A stretch of 64,000 nt of DNA from Mactra quadrangularis (Eukaryota > Mollusca > Bivalvia > Venerida > Mactridae): positions 23,625,381 to 23,689,380 of the forward strand of contig CM046304.1 of the NCBI GenBank assembly GCA_025267735.1, given 5' to 3'. Position numbers and translations under genes: made by a program. Shown in pieces: positions 25,901 through 35,067 of this stretch. How positions within the stretch are numbered: the stretch's first letter is position 1; each line of letters starts with the position of its first letter. A model generated the notes under the pieces. The model saw nothing but the letters and a program-made list of their open reading frames with translations. It did not search any database and had not been told where the DNA came from.

Positions 25901-26619
25901 TCTGGATCATCCCTCGTAAATGTACTATCATTGTTAACCAGATTACTGGAGTATGTCTTTTATGAAATGGTCACCCCATGGACTTGAAAATAGTGTTAGT
26001 TGTTAATGGAATTTAGCTCTTTACCACTTGATTACAACTTTTACTTAGTGGAGTACCTTGGACTTGAAATTAGTATTTGTTTGCATAATTTAGGGAATTA
26101 TATGCCCATGAAGATAAGTAAGCCAAAAGTGACTATTTTGAGAGCAAGAAAAATCAGGGCCAATTAGGTACAGGAAAGTAGTGCAAAAAGACTTTTTTGC
26201 AAGAACATGAATTTTAGATTCTGTATTAGCATTTTCTGCATCATTTCGGTAAATTGCAACTGTGTATAATAAAGGGAAAATTACTTTTTTAGCCCACAGG
26301 GAGTATTGTTGGTGTTTGTGGTCACAGTTTTATAAAAAACTAAATATGAAAGTGTGAAAGGGAAAATATTTAGCTTATAGATGCCATTAGAATCTAGTTC
26401 TCAGAAGATCTGACCAAGGCCCTCAGGACCCTCTTGTTTGTGAATTTTGAGCATGAAAACATTGGGGTCAATAATTTTTTTTTAACAGTACATAACTTAT
26501 ATATCTTCTATATATTTTGCTATTTACAGATGCCAGTTACTATAGAAGACCCTAGTGTCTATCCAGCTATTAAATTAGCTTTGAAGGCTATTGGATATGC
26601 TAAAGACCAGCCTAAATAA
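7635..26619 (+). CDS. ACSS3: Acyl-CoA synthetase short-chain family member 3, mitochondrial (whole gene, isoform with last exon 17a)
   Basis: Forms propionyl-CoA (and other short acyl-CoAs) from acid, ATP and CoA via an acyl-AMP; expected in the mitochondrial matrix. Exons: 7635-7912, 9763-9907, 10720-10908, 12370-12501, 13105-13248, 13671-13751, 15181-15276, 15984-16094, 16462-16505, 17294-17397, 17580-17675, 18371-18437, 18733-18814, 19307-19429, 19791-19890, 24673-24848, then 26530-26619 or 28730-28831. All junctions are GT-AG and phases agree, giving 685 or 689 aa, close to the human protein as I recall it. Motifs: basic presequence (1-31), [26 protein letters not shown] (287-296), [32 protein letters not shown], and LPKTRSGK ending in the adenylation lysine K640. 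VVRPCGG and [13 protein letters not shown] favour ACSS3 over ACSS1/2. No frameshift or in-frame stop was found. Confidence 0.95.
8037..9561. mobile_element. Non-autonomous pogo/mariner-like element in ACSS3 intron 1 (1525 bp)
   Basis: Perfect 20-bp terminal inverted repeats (CAGTGAACTCGACAGTTCCG at the left, its reverse complement at the right) flanked by TA on both sides. The CAGT start and TA duplication fit pogo/Tigger-type elements. No transposase frame was seen inside. An AGAGACACGCATC motif occurs twice (about 9320 and 9511), and (C/T)GGGTCAC motifs repeat near the ends. Confidence 0.8.
9763..9907 (+). CDS. ACSS3: ACSS3 exon 2
   Basis: Acceptor CTTCAG, donor GAG|GTGATC. The 48 codons after the split Trp read [17 protein letters not shown] and [10 protein letters not shown], hallmark N-terminal ACSS motifs. 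Confidence 0.93.
9964..10031. repeat. Small foldback element in ACSS3 intron 2
   Basis: GGCTTAGCACAAAATGGTTG pairs with its near-perfect complement ending TTTTGTGCTAAGCC; AACTCA and TTGAGTT extend the stem around a T-rich loop. Same family as 1522-1588 and 21790-21856. Confidence 0.75.
10720..10908 (+). CDS. ACSS3: ACSS3 exon 3
   Basis: Acceptor AACTAG, donor AAG|GTCAGT; 63 codons in phase 0. Contains [20 protein letters not shown] and [20 protein letters not shown], the conserved first part of the AMP-binding domain. Confidence 0.94.
10932..11002 (+). repeat. CAT/ATT imperfect microsatellite
   Basis: Trinucleotide array of CAT, CAC and TTAT units in ACSS3 intron 3, adjoining the 3' end of a LINE fragment. 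Confidence 0.85.
11003..11770 (-). mobile_element. LINE (non-LTR retrotransposon) 3' fragment, frameshifted
   Basis: On the minus strand, frames at 11660-11400 and 11540-11028 encode the C-terminal part of a LINE reverse transcriptase polyprotein: [37 protein letters not shown], then [24 protein letters not shown] and [16 protein letters not shown] one-base loss near 11395 moves the protein between frames, so it is dead, and it is 5' truncated. An upstream Cys-rich stretch ([20 protein letters not shown]) is also visible. The frame ends with TAA about 25 bp before the CAT microsatellite, which in this orientation reads (ATG)n, as in the simple-repeat tails of some LINEs. Confidence 0.85.
11780..11883 (+). 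repeat. CAT/CAC imperfect microsatellite
   Basis: Second trinucleotide array, on the 5' side of the LINE fragment; it shares the irregular word TCATCATTTCATTATCATCA with the array at 10932-11002. Confidence 0.85.
12370..12501 (+). CDS. ACSS3: ACSS3 exon 4
   Basis: Acceptor TTACAG, donor GGT|GTAAGT; 44 codons in phase 0 ([20 protein letters not shown] ... CVIYNRPG). Confidence 0.93.
13105..13248 (+). CDS. ACSS3: ACSS3 exon 5 (ATP-binding signature)
   Basis: Acceptor TTTCAG, donor AAG|GTATAT; 48 codons in phase 0. Ends with [10 protein letters not shown], the P-loop-like signature of adenylate-forming enzymes. Confidence 0.95.
13671..13751 (+). CDS. ACSS3: ACSS3 exon 6
   Basis: Acceptor ATTCAG, donor GAG|GTCAGT; 27 codons ([20 protein letters not shown]...PGE). 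The residue after LPK is Ala where Gly is usual in the family. Confidence 0.93.
13967..14420. mobile_element. hAT-superfamily MITE in ACSS3 intron 6 (454 bp)
   Basis: Perfect 12-bp terminal inverted repeats TAGGGGTGTAAC / GTTACACCCCTA, flanked by an exact 8-bp target duplication TTGATTAC (13959-13966 and 14421-14428). Both features are diagnostic of hAT elements. Subterminal ATTGCAATA words repeat near both ends. There is no transposase, so it is non-autonomous. The exact TSD suggests a fairly young insertion. Confidence 0.93.
15181..15276 (+). CDS. ACSS3: ACSS3 exon 7
   Basis: Acceptor TTGTAG, donor GAG|GTAAGA; 32 codons ([20 protein letters not shown] ... NTTVLFE). Confidence 0.94.
15984..16094 (+). 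CDS. ACSS3: ACSS3 exon 8
   Basis: Acceptor TTTCAG, donor GAG|GTATGA; 37 codons ([20 protein letters not shown] ... [11 protein letters not shown]). Confidence 0.94.
16462..16505 (+). CDS. ACSS3: ACSS3 exon 9 (short)
   Basis: Acceptor TTATAG, donor AC|GTAAGT. 14 codons plus two bases of a Thr codon completed by exon 10 ([15 protein letters not shown]). Found by phase matching; too short to stand out as an open frame. Confidence 0.9.
17294..17397 (+). CDS. ACSS3: ACSS3 exon 10
   Basis: Acceptor TTACAG, donor CAG|GTACAC. Encodes [20 protein letters not shown] ... LDNWWQT and one base of the next Glu codon; WWQTE is the substrate/ATP-site motif. Confidence 0.93.
17580..17675 (+). CDS. ACSS3: ACSS3 exon 11
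   Basis: Acceptor TTACAG, donor ATG|GTATGT. Completes ETGW and continues [12 protein letters not shown] ... GKPVPGWN. Confidence 0.93.
18371..18437 (+). CDS. ACSS3: ACSS3 exon 12
   Basis: Acceptor TTTCAG, donor GAA|GTAAGT; phase 1 in, phase 2 out. Encodes [20 protein letters not shown] and VV, then a split Lys codon. Confidence 0.92.
18733..18814 (+). CDS. ACSS3: ACSS3 exon 13
   Basis: Acceptor TTTCAG, donor AAG|GTAAGG. Completes Lys, then [20 protein letters not shown] ... DLKK, the conserved linker before the hinge. Confidence 0.93.
18831..18902. repeat. Small foldback element in ACSS3 intron 13
   Basis: AGGGCTGAACAGAACACTAT plus CGTAACTCC pairs with GGAGTTACAGTAGTGTTTCA plus TTCAGCCCT around a 12-base loop. 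Similar in size and in the GTAACTC stem to the GGCTTAG family, but a diverged or separate family. Confidence 0.7.
19307..19429 (+). CDS. ACSS3: ACSS3 exon 14 (hinge and C-terminal domain start)
   Basis: Acceptor TTTTAG, donor GAG|GTAAGA; 41 codons (524-564). Contains [20 protein letters not shown] and [13 protein letters not shown], the domain-rotation hinge. Confidence 0.95.
19791..19890 (+). CDS. ACSS3: ACSS3 exon 15
   Basis: Acceptor TTTCAG, donor ATG|GTTAGT; 33 codons plus one base ([20 protein letters not shown] ... LGLCVPKH). A 4.8-kb intron full of foldback elements follows. Confidence 0.93.
20675..21064. repeat. Large foldback element in ACSS3 intron 15, copy 1
   Basis: Two arms read inwards AATAGAGTTC ... 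ACATTCGGAACTCC ... CCATTCGCTGCGAATAA and pair across about 380 bp, with an inner stem CAATGAGTGATGTT / AACATCACTCATTG-like. A related palindrome lies at 24080-24434. No TSD determined. Confidence 0.65.
21370..21429. repeat. Hairpin (ACCGTCCAATA arms)
   Basis: ACCGTCCAATA and TATTGGACGGT are inverted around a T-rich loop, with outer GTACC/GGGTAC. The preceding 21326-21370 resembles the arm of the palindrome at 56924-57119 (CAATCAACAATCTGCATTTG). Confidence 0.5.
21521..21651. repeat. Inverted repeat in ACSS3 intron 15
   Basis: ATTATACATTTTACTGTACA plus ATAC pairs with GTATTGTACAGTGAAATGTA plus TAAT, and TATATTTGGAC with GTCCAAATATA. Arms of ~40 bp; no coding content. Confidence 0.6.
21790..21856. 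repeat. Small foldback element in ACSS3 intron 15
   Basis: GGCTTAGTGCAAAATGGTCG plus TAACTCA pairs with TAAGTTATGACCATTTTGTG plus CTTAGCC. Closest to the copies at 1522 and 9964. Confidence 0.75.
21871..22091 (-). repeat. MITE copy B (reverse orientation)
   Basis: TTAGGCCACAACAAATTGAT at one end and ATCAATTTGTTGTGGCCTTA at the other form the inverted repeats. The interior, reverse complemented, matches 3886-4100 almost throughout. Confidence 0.75.
24080..24434. repeat. Large foldback element in ACSS3 intron 15, copy 2
   Basis: GACATTCGGAACACCCTCGA at the left pairs with the right end (CCGAGGATGTTCGGAATG). The inner CTAAAAACGAAAC..CA.TCATTGCC and ATGTCCGAGGTTATT.GTAGCGAATGG match copy 1 at 20675-21064, ~3.3 kb away in the same intron. 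Confidence 0.6.
24673..24848 (+). CDS. ACSS3: ACSS3 exon 16 (catalytic lysine)
   Basis: Acceptor TTGTAG, donor AAG|GTTAGT; 58 codons after a split Gly, ending in phase 0. [13 protein letters not shown] carries the lysine (K640) needed for adenylation and known in the family as the acetylation target. Confidence 0.95.
24876..25916. mobile_element. mariner-like non-autonomous element in ACSS3 intron 16 (~1041 bp)
   Basis: Terminal inverted repeats of ~28 bp (CGAGGGATGATCCAGAAATA then CCGGACTG; the right end differs at one position) flanked by TA. The CGAGGG..GATC..AAA.A type of terminus and TA target are typical of mariner elements. No transposase frame was found inside. Confidence 0.85.
26530..26619 (+). 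CDS. ACSS3: ACSS3 alternative last exon 17a
   Basis: Acceptor ATTTACAG, 29 codons and TAA, phase 0 as exon 16 requires. Encodes [20 protein letters not shown] then [16 protein letters not shown] and the amphipathic helix after it match the conserved ACSS3 C-terminus. A polyadenylation signal AATAAA follows at 26793-26798, so this exon can end the transcript by itself. Its homologue 17b lies 2.1 kb downstream. Confidence 0.9.
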   Translation: MPVTIEDPSVYPAIKLALKAIGYAKDQPK

Positions 26620-26792
26620 AGGTCTTAGTACAATGCATGATGGGTGTGGTGTATTAGCTTGTAGTTGTTGTGTTGTTTTTATGCCATGTAAATTTACTTG
26701 CTAGCTTTCCTATATATATTTAATATTGTATATATGTTATTTGTAAAATACTGCCAAAGTTTTTCTTGGGGATGAACATATAAATTATGCCA

Positions 26793-26798
26793 ATAAAA
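26793..26798 (+). terminator. Polyadenylation signal for ACSS3 exon 17a
   Basis: Canonical AATAAA 174 bp after the TAA of exon 17a, followed by a TTTTGACTTGTCTTG U/GU-rich stretch suited to cleavage. Confidence 0.65.
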
Positions 26799-28729
26799 TA
26801 TTTTGACTTGTCTTGACTCTTGTGCCAAAGCTATTAAAATTAGATCTTACTACTCTAACCAAAATCTTATCAGTTTAACTTGACCTTACTGATTAATAAT
26901 TGGCTTTCACTAGACAGTAAGTCATAATTTGCCAAAACTGTTATAATCTGTATCGATTGATCGGTCGATAAAATGTAGATGTAATGAGATTAACTATCAA
27001 CCTGTTACAATCTTTAGTAATCTTGATAATTTTGTGATTCGAAAAAAAAACGAAAAAAAAACCATGAAAGAAATAGGATATTTGTCTATTTTTAAATATG
27101 ATTGTTAGCAGGATTTTTCAATGAAAAATTGGGCTTATAGTTTGGCAAAATTTGTGTGGGTGGTTAAGCGGGCAGATGTCTGGTGTTGTTAACAATTACA
27201 TTAAAGTTTATGAGCCCAGAATATGAAAATTCACTTAGTAGAAGTAGTAGATTTATTTGTGATGCTTTATACATAACATACAATATTTAACAGTACAAGA
27301 AAACAAATAATATGATATCAAATTTCTCAGTACATAATAGGTACATAAAATGTAACTTTTTAATATACATTGTACATGTGTTCTGAGTCCACTCAGTGAA
27401 ACACATATGAAACTTTAATCAAAATGGATGAACTATCCTGTATATGTTTTGATACTAAACTAATCAATAATTTTCTATGTAGCTTTGTTTGTGTTCTAAT
27501 ATTTGAGTTACACCCTTCAAAAATGTATTATATTTTAACTATAGATCTAGATCGTAACTTTTACTAATATAAATAGTTATGTATAACATACTTTTTATAG
27601 TGTGAAGTGTATCAAGCTTTTGAAATAAGAAATGATTCTTATCACAAATATTCTGTCAAATAATATTTCACAAGATGTAGCTTTCTTTATGCACTTTAAA
27701 GTTGAAATTTCTGTTGGGCGATTTAATTCTGTAAAAAAAACCCACCTTTTTTTCTGCAAACTCTGAATTTTGATTTCGTTTTACATATTAATGTAGATTT
27801 TTGCCTTTGAACTGTTGATAGCAGATTAAGCAGAAATATATTTCCAGCAGAAGTATCAGAATATTTTATATATTGGATGGCACTTACTAACATGGTGTTG
27901 TTGCGTTTTATCTAGATCTCTAATAATTAGTTTAAATAATAAGGCCAATGGAAATTTATTATAATTTATGATTCTCATCTCCAACTGTCCCATTACTTTT
28001 TGATCCAGATTATTTTAAATCTTGGATTATGTATTGATATCTCAATGTTTTCATTAAAATTTGTTAAAATTGATTATCACATTATCATAATTATTCCCCT
28101 CAAATATTTTTTTTTGGGGGGGGGGTATAGGAGTAAGCTTGAAAGTCAGTTGGTTGGTCGGTCTGTAGCTTGTCGGCTCAATTTCTCAGCACCTATTTTA
28201 CTGATTTATTCAAACTTAACTCATGTATACCAAATATCAGGCAAACATGCGCATATCCCATTTTGGTTACAGTCCATTGATTTTTTGCCAAGTTATGAAA
28301 AATCTTGTCAGCTCATTTCTCAGCACCCAATTTCTTGACAAACACCTGTTGGAGGTATTTCATCACATTCAGTGATAGGTCGAGTCATTCTAGATAGATT
28401 TTTACTTTACTTGTATGCATTTTGTAACAATTTGTGAATGTAACTGTAGAATTTGTTGTACTGTAGAAGTATACTAAACTTTGTATCTAGTGATCTTGGT
28501 TTAAATCTAAGCCATGATAGGTCCTGTAAAAGTTAATAGATATGTGACTAGGTTATATGGTTAAGTGGGTGGACTGTCAATTATATTAAATGTATATTTA
28601 TAAAGTGTTGACAAAAGGAATAAAATGGCACAATATAGATAATGACTTCATATAAGTGCATCACTAAATGTATTTTTATATCAGAAAAAAAAATAAAATA
28701 AATATAAAAAAAATACTTTTTTATTTCAG

Positions 28730-28831
28730 ATTCCTGCTGCGATTGAAGACGCCAGTGTTTATGTTACATTAAATGATGCATTAAAGAAAGCTGGGTATGA
28801 AACTGGATCACCAGAGGACAGTACATCATGA
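28730..28831 (+). CDS. ACSS3: ACSS3 alternative last exon 17b (duplicated)
   Basis: A long pyrimidine/A-rich tract and acceptor TTTATTTCAG precede 33 codons and TGA, again phase 0. It encodes IPAAIEDASVYVTLNDALKK then AGYETGSPEDSTS. The pattern (M/I)P..IED.SVY......ALK..GY is shared with 17a, so the two exons are paralogous. Splicing exon 16 to 17b gives a 689-aa protein with a longer acidic/Ser-rich tail. It could be a decaying duplicate, but the frame, acceptor and motif are intact. Confidence 0.82.
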   Translation: MPAAIEDASVYVTLNDALKKAGYETGSPEDSTS

Positions 28832-29864
28832 CAAAGTCATAGAATAGAATAGAACAATTTTATTGAACATATTTATAGTGTTATGTGGTCCAGTGTGAAT
28901 TATAATCAAACCATGTACCTAACACTATACATGTATGCTGCCAAAAATACTTCTTAGTAGTAACTTTCCAGTATTTTCATAAAAAATCCAACAACAAAAA
29001 TTTTGACAAAATTTTGACTTAGAAAACTTAGCACTCTTCAATCTATGAAGGTTCGTGTTTTAAAGCGCAGACCGCAAAATATGATTTAGTTATCAAAAGT
29101 ATCAAATAGGTGCAAAAAGTAATATGTATGTACATAAACAGTATGTATTAAAATCAAAGGAATGTCACTTAACAAATCCCTATGGACATAGAAGGTATGT
29201 CAGTTCTATCTGAAAATTGAACCCACAACCATTGGAAAAGTAGGAGAACTAACTGTAAATAACATAGAAAGTTGTATACTTTCTGGACAGTATATTTATA
29301 GTTGCTAATCTACAACTCTTAGAACTGTGTCCCATAAAATGGACTGACATGATTTTTGTTGTATGAGTTTTTATGAAAAACTGATTGTGTATGTATGTAT
29401 TTGTATAAACTATCGTTTGATACATTTTACAAAAGTTTTGTGATTTTTTTACTTTTTTTCTAATTACTCTGTAAAATTAAAGTCAATCAAAGTTTTTTCA
29501 CTGCTGTATTATTTAACGGAATCTTTTCCCTATTTTTCTAGCACTAATTTTACTCCATGTAATCAAATTAATTCAATGTTAAAATGCTGTTACATTTAAT
29601 TTTCAATCACTCCTATAAACTTGTTTTAGTGCCTTAAATACACTCATGGTAATATAAAAATGATGACCTCAGAATAAATTTCTTAGTCCCATGTTAATGC
29701 AAATTTTTATGCAATATTTGAGAAATACTCAAGCCTATTAAGCATTAGTTTTGTTTGCTCAAGTATGTACAACTTTTTCAGGCTAAACTGCGGAACCCTT
29801 TTATTGTTGGTAAATGGCAGTCTTCTTTACATTTGGCTATGTTCTTTTGTTGTATCACATAGAG

Positions 29865-29975
29865 ACATTCATGCTACTTAAAAATGACTTACAGTCAAGA
29901 AATACACTAATAGACAGGTACACTTTGGAAATTACAGGGGAGGTCCGGACCCCCTCCCCCGCTAGACTCCCTCGA
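29865..29975 (+). repeat. Dispersed repeat fragment (GGGGAGGTCCGGACCCCC type)
   Basis: ATGACTTACAG..AA.AATACACT followed by AAATTACAGGGGAGGTCCGG matches 48680-48795, so this is a second copy of one family, which usually ends in a G/C-rich GTCCGGAC core. Confidence 0.5.
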
Positions 29976-30254
29976 TCTAATTATGTTAGAATTCACAATA
30001 AATTTTGTAAATATTTTTTTACTCATTATGATTGTAATTGTATATAGTATTGCTTAACCTGTTTTACATATAAATATATTTTCTGTGTGTTAATAATAAT
30101 ACATAAAAATATGTTATAATACAATTATTTATTAATATGCAATTGGGGAAATTGGTGCACATATGTATTTGTATAATACTTATATAGGTTATTAAGATTG
30201 ACCTGGGATCAAGAATACAATTTAAGTGTTATTTACATACAAGTCAAAACCAGT

Positions 30255-30361
30255 CATTCTCGTACCTAGAGATTATCAAGATTCTCGATCTAACTAGAGA
30301 ACTTTTTTATAATCAGGGAATTAATTATTTAGAATCTTGATAGCCTTTGGGAACGAGAATG
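30255..30361. repeat. Foldback element (~107 bp)
   Basis: CATTCTCGTACCTAGAGATT plus ATCAAGATTCT pairs with AGAATCTTGATAGCCTTTGG plus GAACGAGAATG. A related, damaged sequence occurs at about 2095-2145. Confidence 0.6.
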
Positions 30362-31022
30362 AAAACAGGAATATTGTAGTTACTGAAGTATGTAATGTAT
30401 TTTTGTGTCTCAGGTTAATCTGAACAAGCTATTCATACTTTCACAATCTGTAGCCCAAAACGTATGTATGAGCCAGACAAGTTAGACTTAGGAATACTGC
30501 TCCTGTATTTTTTACATGATTTTTTTGCTGTTTGACATCTTTGTACTACATCTTCGTATATATTTTTTTTTACTTGTTAATTAAATATAAACATAGAGTT
30601 GATGATCATCAACTATCTTTTGTCCCACATTTTATGTAGAAAGGATTCTTATAACCATAGACATATAATAGATTTACTATGTCTATGCTTATAACTGATG
30701 TGATAGTTTTAATACAATAGGGCCAAACCAGTGTTGAATGTTAATGATTTTTTTTGTTTTGCTGTAGATGTTATATTTATTATTTACAGATATTTCTTTT
30801 ATTTTTTTTCAAGTTTATATGGAAGATTTGGTTGTTTTATTCTGTTATCACTTAATGGATATAGACCATTAACTGACTAATAATGCCTCATAACATTACA
30901 ATGACACTTATTTATTTGTGTTGTTAGGTCAGTGTACAATCATGGTTTGAGTTTTGATTATTCTGTCAAATTTTTGAAGAAGTAAAAGTAGGTAATGGCA
31001 TTTTAGTCTAAGTTTCATGTAT

Positions 31023-31444
31023 CGGGGTTCATACAGATTTTGAATTCCAAATTTCCATGATTTTTAAATGACTGCACTTGGGTTTCCATGACACAAAAGA
31101 AACACACACAACCTATATTGAGTACAATTTGAAAACACCACATCACAGCAAATAATTAACACAAGTAGAAAAACAGAAAATGATGTAGTAGTAAAATTCT
31201 CATTTTTGTACCCAAGCGTGATTTATACTGAACATTTTACGTTGTGATTTATGTTTTTATTGACGTTTTTTTATTCCTTTTGATAAGTTGAAATAAAATT
31301 TGACATAAATTAGTTTTTTCTATGACATTATGAACTTTTTGCTTGATGTTTACTAAAAGTAATTTTCCATGACTTTTCATGATATTTTTCCTAAACTAAA
31401 AATTCCAAGATTTTTCATGATTTTTCCAGTTTGTACAAACCCTG
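31023..31444. repeat. hAT-like MITE, degenerate
   Basis: The left end CGGGGTTCATACAGATTTTG and the right end CCAGTTTGTACAAACCCTG are imperfect inverted repeats. CCATGA / TCATGG words recur inside. No clear target duplication, so the ends are approximate. Confidence 0.5.
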
Positions 31445-31596
31445 TGTATGCTTGTTCGCTGACTTTACTGTAGAGTATTTTACTCTGCTTAGTGCAGCTA
31501 ACAAATTGATGCAATGGAATAATACCACCCTAGCAGGTAGCCACTACTACCTGGGTGGAGTGAAGCTATCATTGGTAATTTTGTTTCTCAAGGAAA

Positions 31597-31675
31597 TAAG
31601 CAGTGCTCCTAGTGGTGTTTGATCCCAAGACCTCTTGATCCCTAAGTGCCTATTCTACCACTGGACCTCATCTCC
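31597..31675 (-). repeat. tRNA-derived SINE head (degenerate)
   Basis: On the minus strand, GGTCCAGTGGTAGAATAGGC (A-box-like) and GGTCTTGGGATCAAA (B-box-like) occur at tRNA spacing. Not a functional tRNA: the stems do not pair. Confidence 0.35.
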
Positions 31676-32905
31676 CACATACATGTATCATTAGATAAGG
31701 CTTTCTATACTCTCAGATCCTATACTATTTTGCACTTTTGATGTGAATATGTCAGGGTTAATGTTATTCACTTTAGGTAGATCTCCTAATTTGTTTGACT
31801 CATTGCAATTTCGGATGATTTTGTTTAAGGAATTTAAGTTCGTCTAAAACTTGCTGAACTAAATTGTAACATTGTAATATGATATAATTACATTAATTTA
31901 ATGGAAGTTACATTTAGGAGACATCTACCCAAAAGACTTAGTACCTAGGGTTTGATTCATAAACAAGAATGTTGTCTTCATATGTGTAAATATTAACAAG
32001 TTATAAGGCATTTGTAGAAGGGAGATAACAAAGTTACTAATACATTTGATATTAAATTGGTTGTAATCAGGTATTACTAATGTTACATTTTAAACTATAG
32101 TATATATTGTTGTTGAATTTATACTATGTACCATAGTTTATATGTTTAGGTAGACTTTACTATGGGTTTGAGATGAACTTATGCATCATGAAAACCTCTG
32201 TTTTTTATGCATACATATATTGTTGATTTAAGAAAAAATAGTTTTTCATACTTTTTTATCTAAATGCTGATTTTACCATGTTTCCCAACATTTACAGAGG
32301 ATAGGCCTTATTTTTCAAAGAAACTTATTGTTGTTACGAGTATATAGTATATATGCATGTATAGTTTGGATACATGACAAAATTTGTTCAGGGGTAATTT
32401 TTACTTATACAGAATAGTATTGTTATTATCTAATAATATGTATGCATGTACATGTACATAAAAAATTGTCTTGATTGTTTTTATACAAAATTTGCTCACA
32501 TTTGTAATCAGAGATTAAATTATTTAATCTTTTACAATTCAGATGTCTGAATGGAAACCCTATTGTAACTCTAAGATGTAAAAAATTGTCCATTTTTCTT
32601 GTATTGTTTATTTCTACGCATTTATTCTAAGTAAAATTATGTACTTTTTATATTAAAAAAATTACTTTTATTTAGAAGGTACATACTGTGTCTTTGGTAT
32701 TTCTGAAGCCTAATAAATCATCTCTGAAAAAAGTGAGTTATGACAGTTTGTCTTTAATTAAGCCCTATTTTTTGATAATTTTGTGTGAAGTTCATTAAAC
32801 TCAGGTAAAAATTACAGTACACTTATATATAGCTGTGTATAGTACTCCGCACAATCAAATACTTACCATGATATGTTAAGCAAATTCTTATGTTGGGCAT
32901 TTTTC

Positions 32906-34220
32906 TTAAGGTGGGTCTGTACCTTACTCGGAGGGAAAAACGAAAAAAATATTATGTTCGCCGATTATTATAAAAGTTGGCAGGCAGATACCTTCATGCT
33001 TCTTGTTTGTTTTTCTGGTAACCTTAGCGACGTTGTCTTTTTTTCACGACGTCACGGACGTCACAATGGTTCGCGCTAAAAACAGGCATGCAAATACATT
33101 AAACCCATATATTTAAAGTATTGAATGTCTGAGGTCAATGATTATCATACCGAAATGTTTCTGAAATATTGTTGCATACAATCATTTTGTTCCGATTATC
33201 TAAATATCACGTCATTTGTAAAGATTGTACATTTCATCACTGAATTTAGGGTTTTCACGTCTAAAAGGTTTCACCAATTGCCGAGTTATAACGTTTATTT
33301 TCAAATTAAAGCAGAACGGTGGTCAAATTCTTATCGCGATTTTTGAAAACTACACACTTTTTGTGTCATTTTAATGAAATAAAAAAGGAAAGTGAACGTT
33401 CTCAGTTTTTCACAATATCGCTTTCAAAGTAAAATTACATTCAAAACAACGACGTTAATACTACGTTGCGCTGACGTTGTAATTTTGAGTTAAGTATGTA
33501 ATTTTCTTGTAAATTAAATTTTGTAGTTTCTTTCCAGTTTTTAATTAATTTCTTGTGACACTCAGCGTCTGACCTGTTCAAAATTAAGTTAACATTATTC
33601 AATCAAAATCCGCTTCTACTTATTTTTACGACAAATGCTTTAATCACAACGTCAGCGTAACGTTATATGAACGTCGTTGTAATGAAGGTAATTTTACTTT
33701 GAATGCGATATTATGAAAAACTGAGAACGTTCACTTTCCTTTTTTATTTCATTAAAATGACACAAAAAGTGTGTAGTTTTCAAAAATCGCGTTAAGAATT
33801 TGACCACCGTTCTGCTTTAATATGAAAATAACCATTATAAATCGGCATTTGGTGAAACCTTTTAGACGCGAAAACCCTAAATTCAGTGATGAAATGTACA
33901 ATCTTTACAAATGACGTGATATTTGGATAATCGGAACAAAATGATTGTATGCAACAATATTTCAGAAACATTTCGGTATAATAATCATTGACCTCGGACA
34001 TTCAATATCTCAAATACGTGGGTTTAATGTACTTGCATGCCTATTTTTAGCGCGAACCATTGTGACGTCCATGACGTCGTGAAAAAAAGACAACGTCGCT
34101 AAGGTTACCAGAAAAACAAACAAGAAGCATGAAGGTATCTGCCTGCCAACTTTTATAATAATCGGTGAACAAAATATTTTTTTCGTTTTTCCCTCCGAGT
34201 AAGGTACCGACCCACCTTAA
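32906..34220. repeat. 1.3-kb near-perfect palindrome (foldback element)
   Basis: Arms 32906-33480 and 33645-34220 (about 575 bp each) are inverted copies around a ~164-bp centre. The first ~230 bp, compared base by base, show about 10 differences (~95-96% identity). The ends read TTAAGGTGGGTC and GACCCACCTTAA, so a TTAA target (piggyBac-like) is possible. Both arms carry a 70-codon frame starting MSEVNDY; differences between the arms are mainly amino-acid-changing, so there is no sign of selection for a protein. Confidence 0.9.
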
Positions 34221-34359
34221 TATATATCACTGGTTTCAGAAATTGTTCATGACATATTGACTTGTTATCAGCTATTTTTGTAAATTTTACATCACAAATA
34301 CATATATTCAAGATTTTTATATTATAAAACTTTGTTGTTATTTGTGACCCATATACAGT

Positions 34360-34510
34360 ATACCCTCTGCTAACGGCACCTCTAACGAACGGCGACTTCC
34401 GACGAGCGGCATATTAGAATTACCCCCGTCGATTTTGCACTATGATTTACCTCTAATGAACGACACCTCCACAGAGCGGTAAACGGGCGTCGAGATAAAT
34501 TCCCTTTGTA
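34360..34510 (+). repeat. Possible pogo/Tigger-type element end
   Basis: CAGTATACCCTCTGCTAACG then CACCTCTAACGAACGGC, with spaced echoes (CCTCTAATGAACG), resembles a pogo-type terminus beside TA. No matching opposite end was found, so it may be a solo relic. Confidence 0.3.
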
Positions 34511-35067
34511 CATCCTTTACCTATATGATCTCTACCAAAACATGTCTGTTTATTATTGTTAATTACTTTGATAGAAGTGTGTTTTGAATATTTTGGTAGA
34601 GATCATAAGATGCATACATAATACTTAATCTCGATAAACAGATCTCCTATAGACTGCTGTCATACGATCTCTGGGCATTACACAGGGGGGTGTCATATTT
34701 AGATGATCTTTGTGTCGACCAATCAATGCGTTGCTTTAATCCAGACGAAACACTATCAATTGCATTGTCATTTCTATTTTAGATCAAGCTTTGCCTGCTT
34801 ATTTGACAGTGCGTGCTATTCACAGGCTGTTATTAGAAGATTTCTTATCACTTTCGACACATGCTATGCAAAGGTATATGAAAACTTATTTGTAACCACA
34901 GTGATGCACAATGATGCATCATGAATATTAGCATGTGTAAAATATAATAGCACAGGTTACAAGTTCTGTTCTGTTCAAGAACAAGTAACTGTACATGTAA
35001 TAAACATTCACCCAATAAGTAAAACGCTGGTCCTTAGCAAACGTATCTGTTGAGTTTATTTCTATCT

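Noticed and set aside
33125..34001. Mirror-image ~70-codon frames (MSEVNDY...) in both arms of the 1.3-kb palindrome
   Set aside because: They are there because the arms are copies. Differences between the arms are mostly amino-acid-changing, with no homology and no start context.
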